Shown in pieces: positions 7,043 to 13,658 of a stretch of DNA of 13,847 bases. Position numbers and translations under genes: made by a program. Every line of letters starts with the position of its first letter. Within the stretch, counting starts at the first letter, position 1. The notes below the pieces were generated by a model, which was given only the letters and a program-made list of their open reading frames with translations, was not told the DNA's origin and ran no database searches. This DNA is from UMGS1071 sp045638545 (lineage in GTDB: Bacteria; Bacillota; Clostridia; Oscillospirales; Acutalibacteraceae), in the NCBI GenBank assembly GCA_045638545.1, contig JAZUBL010000041.1, positions 1 to 13,847 on the forward strand, in the 5' to 3' direction.

Positions 7043-7996
7043 TTAAACGTTGGTGCAGTCACCCAGCACGCGGAAACGCTTATAGCGCTGATCCTGCAGA
7101 GCCTTGGCATTCATCTTAGAGAAATATGCCAGCTCTTCTGTCAGAATCAGACGAATCTGTGCGTAAACAAATTCCGGATTTTCGCTGAGGTCACCCTTTG
7201 GTTCTTTTACGATGCCGTCGATCACATCCAGCTCCTGCAGATCATAAGATGTGATTTTCATGCACTCACTTGCTTCTTTTGCACGGGTGCTGTCCTTCCA
7301 GAGAATGGAAGCAAAGCCTTCCGGAGAAAGAATGGAGTACACAGAGTTCTCCAGCATATAAACCTTATTTGCAACAGCCAGTGCCAGTGCGCCGCCGCTG
7401 CCGCCTTCACCGATAATAAATGCAATCACAGGAACCTGCAGTGTGCTCATTTCCATCAGGTTGCGGGCAATTGCCTCACCCTGACCGTGCATTTCTGCTT
7501 CCATGCCTGGATATGCACCGGAAGTATCGATAAATGTAATGATCGGACGGCCGAACTTTTCCGCCTGCTTCATCATGCGCAGTGCTTTGCGGTAGCCTTC
7601 CGGCGCCGCCATACCGAAGTTGCACTTCAGGTTTTCCTCCAGGTTATGGCCCTTTAATGTACCGATAACGGTTACAGGGGTGCCGCTGAAGGATGCAATA
7701 CCACCCATGATCGCGCCGTCATCTTTGCTGTGACGGTCGCCGCGCTGCTCGAAGAAATCCTCGAACAGGTGCTCGATATAGTCCTTTACGTTTGGACGGG
7801 ACGCTTTACGCGCAATATAAACACGGTCATAGCTGGAGAGATTTTCGTATGCCTGTTCCAGCATCTTCTCTCTCGCCTTTACCAGTTCTGCCTTAATTTT
7901 ATCAGAATCCAGCTGACTTGCATCGGTCAGATCTGTCAGCTTCTGAATTTCCAGCTCAAGCTCTTTTGCCTTTGCTTCAACTTCCTGCAGTGACAT
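7043..7996 (-). CDS. accA: Acetyl-CoA carboxylase carboxyltransferase subunit alpha
   Basis: With AccD this forms the carboxyltransferase, which moves the carboxyl group from biotin to acetyl-CoA to make malonyl-CoA. The 317-residue crotonase-fold protein begins with a helical, coiled-coil-like segment (about 1-50). It then shows the family's RPxxxDYI segment, GHNLEENLKCNFGMAAPEGYRKALR (116-140), FIDTSGAYPG (155-164) and the glycine-rich GEGGSGGALA (196-205), which supplies oxyanion-hole amides. The ATG (7994-7996) is two bases after the accD stop, with AAAGGAGG inside the accD end, so the two subunits are probably translated in step. Length is normal. Confidence 0.97.
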   Translation of the reverse strand: MSLQEVEAKAKELELEIQKLTDLTDASQLDSDKIKAELVKAREKMLEQAYENLSSYDRVYIARKASRPNVKDYIEHLFEDFFEQRGDRHSKDDGAIMGGIASFSGTPVTVIGTLKGHNLEENLKCNFGMAAPEGYRKALRMMKQAEKFGRPIITFIDTSGAYPGMEAEMHGQGEAIARNLMEMSTLQVPVIAFIIGEGGSGGALALAVANKVYMLENSVYSILSPEGFASILWKDSTRAKEASECMKITSYDLQELDVIDGIVKEPKGDLSENPEFVYAQIRLILTEELAYFSKMNAKALQDQRYKRFRVLGDCTNV

Positions 7997-7998
7997 GA

Positions 7999-8874
7999 TT
8001 ATCGAGCCTCCTTTCGGTGGAGTTTTAACAGTCTTGCCAATGTAGAACGCATCTCGCTTCTCGGCACAACCTGATCAACAAAGCCCTGATCCTGCTGGAA
8101 CTCTGCTCTCTGGAAGCCTTCCGGCAGCTTCTGCTTGATTGTCTGCTCGATAACACGCGGACCGGCAAAACCGATCAGCGCATTTGGCTCAGCAATGGTA
8201 ATATCGCCCAGGGAAGCGAAACTTGCAGTTACGCCGCCTGTTGTCGGGTCTGTGAGATAGGAAATAAACAGCTGACCAGCCTCGTTGTGACGGGCAATGG
8301 CGCTGCTTGTCTTGGACATCTGCATCAGAGAAATGATGCCTTCCTGCATTCTTGCACCGCCGGATGCGGAGAAGATAATTACAGGCAGGGATTTCTTTGT
8401 AGCAAGCTCCACAGCGCGTGTAATTTTTTCACCGACAACGCTGCCCATACTTGCCATCAGGAAACGGCTGTCCATAACGCAGAGAACTGCGCGATGACCG
8501 TCGATCTTGCAGATACCTGTTACAACAGCATCGTTCAGACCAGTTGCCTTTTCCAGATGATACAGCTTCTGATTATAGTTTGGGAAGTTCAGTGCATTCT
8601 TTGTCTTCAGCTTATAGTTGATTTCACGGAAGCTCTCAGGATCTGCTACTGCCTCAATACGCTCAAATGCTGTCATTTTCATGTGGCAGCCGCACTCCGG
8701 GCAAACCTGCAGATTATCCTTCAGCTGCTGTGTCAGAAAATCCTTCTGGCAGCTCGGACATTTTGTGTAAAGGCCTTCCGGCACCTGAATCTTCTGATTG
8801 GACTTATCCTTTGGGAGCAAAGACTTAAATAAACTTAATTTTTCTTTTCTCTCGTTAAACAGTTGTTCCATCAT
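7999..8874 (-). CDS. accD: Acetyl-CoA carboxylase carboxyltransferase subunit beta
   Basis: This is the beta subunit of the carboxyltransferase. The 291-residue product has the N-terminal four-cysteine zinc ribbon (Cys39, 42, 58, 61; CPSC and CPEC) that identifies bacterial AccD, then FSASGGARMQEG (168-179) and LTDPTTGGVTAS (207-218) of the crotonase core. Two ATG codons are adjacent. The first (8872-8874) overlaps the accC stop in an ATGA four-base overlap. The second (8869-8871) has better spacing from GGTGG, so the real product may lack the first Met. Either way translation is coupled to accC. Length is normal. Confidence 0.97.
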   Translation of the reverse strand: MMEQLFNERKEKLSLFKSLLPKDKSNQKIQVPEGLYTKCPSCQKDFLTQQLKDNLQVCPECGCHMKMTAFERIEAVADPESFREINYKLKTKNALNFPNYNQKLYHLEKATGLNDAVVTGICKIDGHRAVLCVMDSRFLMASMGSVVGEKITRAVELATKKSLPVIIFSASGGARMQEGIISLMQMSKTSSAIARHNEAGQLFISYLTDPTTGGVTASFASLGDITIAEPNALIGFAGPRVIEQTIKQKLPEGFQRAEFQQDQGFVDQVVPRSEMRSTLARLLKLHRKEAR

Positions 8875-10226
8875 TCATCCACCAGTGTATCTAAATATTT
8901 CTCAATAAAGCCTGTGTTATAATCACCGGAAGCAAACTCCGGATGATATACGATTTTATAAAGCAGATCCAGGTTGCTGTCTACACCATCAATGATGAAC
9001 TCTTCCAGCACACGGCGCATACGAGCCATTGCTTCTTCACGGTTTGCACCGTGAACGATCAGCTTGCCGATCATGGAGTCATAATATGGTGGGATGGAAT
9101 AGCCCTGATAAATTGCAGTGTCTACACGCACGCCAAAGCCGCCCGGTACGTTCATGCCGCTGATGAGACCTGGGCATGGACGGAAGTTCTGGCTTGGTGT
9201 TTCCGCATTGATGCGGCACTCCATAGCGTGACCGCGCAGCTTGATGTCTTCCTGTTTAAAGGAAAGCGGAAGACCTTCTGCAATACGAATCTGCTCCTTA
9301 ATCAGGTCATAGCCTGTAATCAGCTCAGTGATCGGATGCTCAACCTGAATTCTTGTATTCATTTCAATAAAGTAGTAGTTGCCGGACTCGTCCAGAACAT
9401 ACTCAATGGTACCTGCGTTTTCGTAACCGGCAGCTGTTGCAGCCTTTACAGCATCGCGGCCCATCTTCTCACGGAGTTCCGGTGTCAGCGCTGCAGAAGG
9501 TGCTTCTTCGATCATCTTCTGGTTGCGGCGCTGCACGGAGCAGTCACGCTCACCCATGTGAACAACGTTGCCGTGAGCGTCAGCCATGATCTGGAACTCA
9601 ATGTGCTTTGGATTAAGCACCAGCTTTTCCAGATACATATCATCATCACCGAATGCGCTCTTTGCTTCGCTCTTTGCAGAGAGATATGCATTGTCGAATT
9701 CTTCCGGTGTAAATGCCTTACGCATACCACGGCCGCCGCCGCCTGCAGATGCTTTAATAAGAACAGGGTAACCGATCTCATCAGCAGCTGCTCTTGCCTC
9801 GTCCAGTGTGTTTACACTGCCGTTGGAACCAGGCACAACAGGAACACCTGTTTTTACCATCAGTTCACGAGCTGCGGACTTGTTGCCCATCATGTCGATA
9901 ACGTCGCCGGATGGGCCGATAAACTTGATGCCGCAGGTTTCAACCAGTCTTGCAAAAGTTGCGTTTTCTGCAAGGAAGCCAAAACCAGGGTGAATTGCGT
10001 CACAGCCTGTTGCAATTGCAGCGGACAGAACGTTCTTCATATTCAGGTAGCTGTCTACAGACTTAGCCGGACCTACGCAAACGGCTTCATCAGCCAGTTT
10101 TACGTGCAGGGCACCGCTGTCTGCCTGAGAATAAATTGCTACTGTCTGAATGCCCATTTCTTTACAGGTTCTGACAATACGAACCGCGATCTCACCACGG
10201 TTTGCAATCAAAATCTTACGAAACAT
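8871..10226 (-). CDS. accC: Acetyl-CoA carboxylase biotin carboxylase subunit
   Basis: AccC carboxylates the biotin on AccB using ATP and bicarbonate. The 451-residue ATP-grasp protein has the N-terminal FRKILIANRGEIAVRI, Lys116 and Lys158 at the ATP-binding positions, the glycine-rich lid GGGGRGMRK (162-170), and the catalytic-site segment EMNTRIQVEHPITE. The length, without further domains, fits a free biotin carboxylase rather than pyruvate carboxylase. The ATG (10224-10226) has AGGAG seven bases upstream and lies 11 bases after the accB stop. The TGA stop overlaps the accD start. Confidence 0.97.
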   Translation of the reverse strand: MFRKILIANRGEIAVRIVRTCKEMGIQTVAIYSQADSGALHVKLADEAVCVGPAKSVDSYLNMKNVLSAAIATGCDAIHPGFGFLAENATFARLVETCGIKFIGPSGDVIDMMGNKSAARELMVKTGVPVVPGSNGSVNTLDEARAAADEIGYPVLIKASAGGGGRGMRKAFTPEEFDNAYLSAKSEAKSAFGDDDMYLEKLVLNPKHIEFQIMADAHGNVVHMGERDCSVQRRNQKMIEEAPSAALTPELREKMGRDAVKAATAAGYENAGTIEYVLDESGNYYFIEMNTRIQVEHPITELITGYDLIKEQIRIAEGLPLSFKQEDIKLRGHAMECRINAETPSQNFRPCPGLISGMNVPGGFGVRVDTAIYQGYSIPPYYDSMIGKLIVHGANREEAMARMRRVLEEFIIDGVDSNLDLLYKIVYHPEFASGDYNTGFIEKYLDTLVDE

Positions 10227-10237
10227 ATGCGCGCTCC

Positions 10238-10708
10238 TTATTCCTTGATCAGCATGATAACCTGATCGAACTCTACCATATCTTCTTCCTTAACGAGGAT
10301 CTCTGTAACAGTACCGGAAACAGGTGCTGTAATTTCATTCATCATCTTCATTGCTTCTACAATGCAGAGTGTCTGGCCTTTTTTAACCTGCTGACCAACA
10401 GTTACATATGGCTCAGCGCCTGGTGCACTTGCCTGGTAGAAAGTACCCACAACAGGGGACTTTACAGGTGTACCGTTCATTACTGCTGGTGCAGCCTCTG
10501 CTGCCGGTGCAGCTGCCGGAGCTGCCTCTGGTGCTGCGTGGTGAGCAGATGCCATGTGCATTGGCATTGGATGTGCTGCAGGTACTGCAACAACGTTCTT
10601 TGTTTCCTTAGCCAGCTTCAGCTTAAATGTATCAGACTCCAGTTCAAACTTGTGAATGCCGGATGCATCAAATTCCTGCATCAGAGCTTTAATATCGTTC
10701 AAATTCAT
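10238..10708 (-). CDS. accB: Acetyl-CoA carboxylase biotin carboxyl carrier protein
   Basis: AccB carries the biotin that shuttles carboxyl groups from AccC to AccAD. The 156-residue product has an N-terminal segment (MNLNDIKALMQEFDASGI), an Ala/Pro-rich flexible linker (about 43-76), and a C-terminal biotinyl domain with EAMKMMNEI, in which Lys121 is the biotinylated residue. The linker starts with a stretch rich in Met and His (residues 46-57), which is uncommon. I chose ATG 10706-10708 because AAGGAG lies eight bases upstream and it matches the usual AccB N-terminus; an ATG at 10747 would add 13 unlikely residues. It is the first gene of the operon, about 110 bases from the predicted transcription start. 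Confidence 0.95.
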   Translation of the reverse strand: MNLNDIKALMQEFDASGIHKFELESDTFKLKLAKETKNVVAVPAAHPMPMHMASAHHAAPEAAPAAAPAAEAAPAVMNGTPVKSPVVGTFYQASAPGAEPYVTVGQQVKKGQTLCIVEAMKMMNEITAPVSGTVTEILVKEEDMVEFDQVIMLIKE

Positions 10709-10806
10709 GCGATTATCTCCTTCTTCATTAAAACATAACGTCTTCATTGCCGTATCTTCCGGTGGAGAACCACACCTTTTTGGACATACTTATACAGCAT
10801 ATGTAA

Positions 10807-10833
10807 ATATAATAAAACCAGTATACATTATAT
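10807..10833. promoter_or_regulatory. Candidate operator overlapping the operon -10
   Basis: ATATAAT and ATTATAT form a 7-bp perfect inverted repeat separated by 13 bases. It covers the -10 and the predicted start site, with a GTATAC palindrome between the arms. A repressor bound here would block the promoter. It does not resemble the FapR or FabT consensus as I know them, and in an AT-rich region it may be chance. Confidence 0.3.
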
Positions 10834-10855
10834 CTGATTTTGCAAATAAAGTAAA
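10827..10855 (-). promoter_or_regulatory. Predicted promoter of the acc-fab operon
   Basis: On the minus strand TTTACT (10850-10855), a 17-base spacer and a perfect TATAAT (10827-10832) precede accB. Transcription should start near 10820, leaving a leader of about 110 bases. It is the only convincing promoter seen upstream of the nine tightly spaced genes. Confidence 0.65.
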
Positions 10856-10974
10856 CACTCATGGGCTAAAAAATGACGCTATTTTGTAAATATTCTTTAA
10901 ATTTTTTGAAATCCCATGGAACTTATGCCAAAACCATTGTGCAATAGCAACAACAAATAAGCTATAATTCCCGT

Positions 10975-11095
10975 AGTTTTTCACAAACTTTATTTCAGTG
11001 TTGTATTCTCGCTTAACAAAAGAGGAAAATCAGGCTCTCTCCAACACTGCAAAAAGTGCCAAAAAGCCCGTAGATAAGCCATTTTTGGCTTTCAT
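10975..11095 (+). ncRNA. Candidate small structured RNA
   Basis: A perfect TATAAT (10963-10968, weak -35) precedes a stretch with two long-range stems. CAGTGTTG (10996-11003) pairs with CAACACTG (11042-11049), and GCCAAAAA (11058-11065) pairs with TTTTTGGC (11082-11089), followed by TTTCATT. CACT (11045-11048) can instead pair with AGTG (11055-11058), which would break the first stem. The heptamer CCCGTAG occurs on both sides (near 10970 and 11067). No known RNA family is recognised. The stems could equally act in a minus-strand transcript reading toward accB. Confidence 0.3.
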
Positions 11096-11204
11096 TACCC
11101 TGTAACATAGTTTGTAAAATCAGACTAATCTAATCTGCAGAATCAGCTCCATCTGCTTTACGAAATTAGATGGACTGCTTTATAATATACAGTTTCATTG
11201 CATT

Positions 11205-11247
11205 AAAAAAAGGTTGCCTTTTTGCCGGAAATCCGGCACGGGCAACC
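11205..11247 (-). terminator. Terminator of the ArsC/Spx-family gene
   Basis: On the minus strand GGTTGCC (11241-11247) pairs with GGCAACC (11212-11218), enclosing an inner GCCGGA/TCCGGC stem, and is followed by seven T residues (11211-11205). It begins six bases after the stop codon. Confidence 0.9.
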
Positions 11248-11253
11248 CTTATT

Positions 11254-11607
11254 TTATTTCAGCAGCGCTGCTTCCCAGTCTGCCTCTTTAAAGCCAACCA
11301 GCACGGTATCATCCGTTACCAGAATCGGTCTTTTTACCAGCATTCCGTTGGAGGCCAGCAGTGCCAGCTGTTCGTCTTCTGCCATCTCCGGCAGTTTGTT
11401 TTTCAATTCCATTGCTTTGTACTGCTGACCGCAGGTATTGAAAAACTTCTTCAGCGGCAGTCCGCTCTTCTGATGCCAGACTGTCAGCTCCTCCAGTGTT
11501 GGATTTTCAGCAGAAATATCGCGCACTGTTACAGAACAGTTCTGCGCTTCCAGCCATTTTCTCGCTTTGGTGCAGGTTGTGCACTTTGGGTAACAAAGAA
11601 ATAACAT
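11254..11607 (-). CDS. ArsC/Spx-family thioredoxin-fold protein
   Basis: This family includes glutaredoxin-type arsenate reductases, Spx/MgsR transcription regulators and many uncharacterised YffB/YusI-like proteins. The 117-residue product starts MLFLCYPKCTTCTKARKWLE and has a CTTC pair (Cys9, Cys12) like the redox switch of Spx, plus Cys5. The conserved KRPIL...GFKEADWE end is present. ArsC enzymes normally keep only the first Cys with a following CNTCR-like pattern, so arsenate reduction is not assured; no ars operon genes are near. Two adjacent ATGs (11610 and 11607) exist; I chose 11607, seven bases after GGAGG. It is monocistronic, divergent from the methyltransferase gene. Its exact role cannot be decided from sequence. 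Confidence 0.85.
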   Translation of the reverse strand: MLFLCYPKCTTCTKARKWLEAQNCSVTVRDISAENPTLEELTVWHQKSGLPLKKFFNTCGQQYKAMELKNKLPEMAEDEQLALLASNGMLVKRPILVTDDTVLVGFKEADWEAALLK

Positions 11608-11640
11608 CATTTTTCCTCCTGTCATTACGAAAGTTTAACC

Positions 11641-11669
11641 ATCATACACGAATTCAGAAAGAATTGCAA
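11641..11669 (-). promoter_or_regulatory. Promoter of the ArsC/Spx-family gene
   Basis: The minus strand has TTGCAA (11664-11669), a 17-base spacer and TATGAT (11641-11646), preceded by TG. The expected start is near 11634, about 27 bases before the start codon. Confidence 0.65.
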
Positions 11670-11695
11670 TATCCATGCCCATTTTGGCAGAAATA

Positions 11696-11704
11696 TGCTA
11701 TACT
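11696..11704 (+). promoter_or_regulatory. Extended -10 promoter of the rRNA methyltransferase gene
   Basis: TGCTATACT (11696-11704) is an extended -10 with no clear -35 at 16-18 bases. It has the same architecture as the glycosylase promoter. AGGAGG (11721-11726) then sits eight bases before the ATG at 11735. Confidence 0.55.
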
Positions 11705-11734
11705 TAAGAAAATGACCTTCAGGAGGCCTATGCC

Positions 11735-12910
11735 ATGGAACATCAGACTGAAACTACAAAAATGGAAATGCACGAAAAGTGCCCTGTTTATAAAAAATGC
11801 AACGGCTGCCAGCTGCAAAATCTCTCTTACCCGGAGCAGCTGCGCTGGAAACAGGCAAAAATTAAAAAGCTGTTTGGCGGACTTTGCAAAGCAGCACCGA
11901 TTATCGGTATGGAGGATCCGCTCCACTACCGCAATAAGGTGCAGTCTGTATTCCGCCTGACAAGAGACAAGAAGCTGATCTCCGGCGTGTATCAGTCAGA
12001 GCGTCAGGGCATTGTTGCCATTGACAAATGTATGACCGAGGATAAGGACGCTTCCAAAATTGTTGTAACCATCCGCCAGCTAATGCAGAAGTACCGCATC
12101 AAACCATATAACCCAGGTGCCGATGCAGGCTTTATGAAGCACGTGCTCATCCGTAAAGGCAAAGCTACAGGCCAGATCATGGTAGTGCTGGTTGCTTCCA
12201 CTATGATTTTCCCATCACAGGGCAAGTTTATGGAGCGTTTGCTGGCGGCTCATCCGCAGATCACAACTGTTGTGCTGAACGTAAACCCACACCCAACCAA
12301 GCTGCTGCTTGGAAAACAGGAGAAAGTACTTCACGGAGACGGCGTAATTTATGACACCCTCTGCGATTACACATTTAAGATCTCCCCTCGCTCTTTCTAT
12401 CAGATCAACCATGACCAGACTGAGAAGCTTTATGATAAGGCTGTAGAGCTGGCTGGCCTGACCGGAGAGGAAATTGCCATTGACGCTTACTGCGGCATTG
12501 GTACCATTGGCCTGATTGCAAGCAGCAAGTGCAAGGAAGTAATTGCCGTAGAAAGCAATACGCAGGCTGTGCATGATGCGAAAGAGAACGCCAAGCTGAA
12601 CAATGTGAAGAATATCCGCTTCTATGCGGCAGATGCCGGCGAATTTATGCGGGAGCTGGCAGAGAACGATACTGCCATCGATGTTGTGTTCATGGACCCA
12701 CCAAGAGCCGGCAGTGATAAACAGTTCCTTTCTTCTCTGGTGCAGATGGCGCCGAAAAAGGTGGTTTACATCTCCTGCAACCCGGACACCCAAATCCGCG
12801 ACACCCGTTTCCTCATCAAAGAAGGCTACGAGCCAACCGCATGCCAGCCGGTGGACCTGTTCCCTTTCACCAACCACGTAGAGAATATTCTCGTTTTTGT
12901 AAAAAAGTAA
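11735..12910 (+). CDS. rlmD: 23S rRNA (uracil-5-)-methyltransferase, RlmD/RlmCD family
   Basis: These enzymes methylate C5 of specific uracils in 23S rRNA with S-adenosylmethionine. The 391-residue product has the Fe-S cluster ligands Cys16, 22, 25 (C-X5-C-X2-C) and Cys99, the FYQIN segment (221-225), the SAM motif DAYCGIGTIGL (250-260), MDPPR, the nucleophile Cys348 in SCNP, and Glu383 in the C-terminal HVEN. The N-terminal TRAM domain usual in E. coli RlmD is absent: only about 15 residues precede the cluster. The start is firm because AGGAGG lies eight bases upstream. Whether it modifies one site (RlmD-like) or two (RlmCD-like, as in Bacillus) cannot be told. The zinc-ribbon/YbjQ gene follows after 12 bases and is probably cotranscribed. 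Confidence 0.9.
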   Translation: MEHQTETTKMEMHEKCPVYKKCNGCQLQNLSYPEQLRWKQAKIKKLFGGLCKAAPIIGMEDPLHYRNKVQSVFRLTRDKKLISGVYQSERQGIVAIDKCMTEDKDASKIVVTIRQLMQKYRIKPYNPGADAGFMKHVLIRKGKATGQIMVVLVASTMIFPSQGKFMERLLAAHPQITTVVLNVNPHPTKLLLGKQEKVLHGDGVIYDTLCDYTFKISPRSFYQINHDQTEKLYDKAVELAGLTGEEIAIDAYCGIGTIGLIASSKCKEVIAVESNTQAVHDAKENAKLNNVKNIRFYAADAGEFMRELAENDTAIDVVFMDPPRAGSDKQFLSSLVQMAPKKVVYISCNPDTQIRDTRFLIKEGYEPTACQPVDLFPFTNHVENILVFVKK

Positions 12911-12925
12911 AGGAGTGTATTTATA
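12909..12925 (+). promoter_or_regulatory. Ribosome binding site pointing to an ATA start codon
   Basis: AAAGGAG (12909-12915) overlaps the rlmD stop and is followed by seven bases and then ATA (12923-12925) in frame with the zinc ribbon. The spacing is ideal. The only GTG nearby (12915) runs into a stop after three codons. This site decides the start of the zinc-ribbon/YbjQ gene. Confidence 0.6.
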
Positions 12926-13621
12926 GCTAAAACATGTGCTGTATGCGAAAAAAAGAACAATCCCATCTTTGGCGAACCTTTTTATATTGAAGAAGGTAAA
13001 TTTATCTGCGGAAAATGCGCAAAACCAATTAGCAAAAAAATCTTAGATTTAAATTACACAATGACTTTTGATGAATTCGACTCATTAAAAACAGAAATTA
13101 TGGCTGTTGCCAAAAATACATATCCCGATTTTGTCGTTAATGATATTGAGAAAATCATTAGTAATATTTATCTTGGAAAAAAAGATAGCTTAATTGTTCC
13201 AAAAGATTATCGTGATAAAGCTGAAATTGAGGCAGAGGCTGCCATGAAAGAAGCTCAAGCAGCTGAGATGGCGCGTATTCGTCAAAGATTTGACCATATG
13301 ATGACAACTGGATTTAACTTTGAGGGATACCGCATTACAAAATACTTAACTGTTATCAGTGCAGAAGTTATTTTAGGCACAGGATTTTTAACCGAGTTCA
13401 CCTCAAACTTTTCTGATTTTTTTGGTACACAATCTGACTCTTTTAGTCAAAAATTCCAAAAAGCAAAAGATGCTGTCCTTGATAAGTTAATTGCCAAATC
13501 CAAATCAATTGGCGGAAACGCAATCATTGGTATAGAATTCGACCATCTCATTATAAAGAATAACATGATTGGTGTAATCGCTAGCGGTACTTGTGTTCAA
13601 ATTGAAAAAAATTACTTATAA
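12923..13621 (+). CDS. Zinc-ribbon plus YbjQ (UPF0145) domain protein with apparent ATA start
   Basis: The function is unknown. Reading from 12923 gives 232 residues. An N-terminal zinc ribbon has Cys5, 8, 29 and 32 (CAVC and CGKC). A charged helical middle (about 80-125) is followed by a C-terminal YbjQ-type domain (about 128-228), recognised by SAEVILGTGFLTEF, the ...AKSKSIGGNAIIGIEFDH pattern and the final IASGTCVQIE. The frame before the first ATG (13061) is open and holds the whole zinc ribbon, but has no ATG, GTG or TTG. An ATA codon (12923-12925) stands seven bases after AAAGGAG and begins ATA GCT AAA ACA, as if an ATG had been replaced. ATG 13061 has no ribosome binding site. The gene is notably AT-rich compared with its neighbours, which may indicate transfer. 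A sequencing error or natural start-codon mutation are the alternatives. Confidence 0.75.
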   Translation: MAKTCAVCEKKNNPIFGEPFYIEEGKFICGKCAKPISKKILDLNYTMTFDEFDSLKTEIMAVAKNTYPDFVVNDIEKIISNIYLGKKDSLIVPKDYRDKAEIEAEAAMKEAQAAEMARIRQRFDHMMTTGFNFEGYRITKYLTVISAEVILGTGFLTEFTSNFSDFFGTQSDSFSQKFQKAKDAVLDKLIAKSKSIGGNAIIGIEFDHLIIKNNMIGVIASGTCVQIEKNYL

Positions 13622-13623
13622 AT

Positions 13624-13655
13624 AAAAAATCCCTCGGAAATCCGAGGAATTTTTT
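13624..13655. terminator. Bidirectional terminator between convergent genes
   Basis: CCTCGG (13632-13637) pairs with CCGAGG (13642-13647) over an AAAT loop, flanked by A6 (13624-13629) and T6 (13650-13655). It can therefore end transcription of the YbjQ gene on the plus strand and of the dehydrogenase gene on the minus strand, whose stop is four bases away. Confidence 0.9.
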
Positions 13656-13658
13656 ATT

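Larger units (their letters stand above)
10749..11253. other. Gene-free region upstream of the acc-fab operon
   Basis: No convincing coding sequence is present on either strand. From the operon side it holds the operon leader, promoter and candidate operator (10807-10855), an AT-rich stretch to about 10960, the candidate structured RNA (10963-11095), an unremarkable stretch (11100-11200) with a weak TATAAT at 11181-11186, and the terminator of the ArsC/Spx-family gene (11205-11247). Confidence 0.7.

Noticed and set aside
8943..10265. 440-residue open frame on the plus strand opposite accC
   Set aside because: Same Cys-rich shadow composition opposite a fully conserved accC, with no ribosome binding site.
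10709..10820. Riboswitch in the accB leader
   Set aside because: Only small local hairpins are seen, with no match to a known riboswitch fold and no terminator or sequestered ribosome binding site.
11181..11186. TATAAT on the plus strand as a promoter
   Set aside because: The -35 region is poor and transcription would run directly into the terminator at 11205-11247 with no gene to express.
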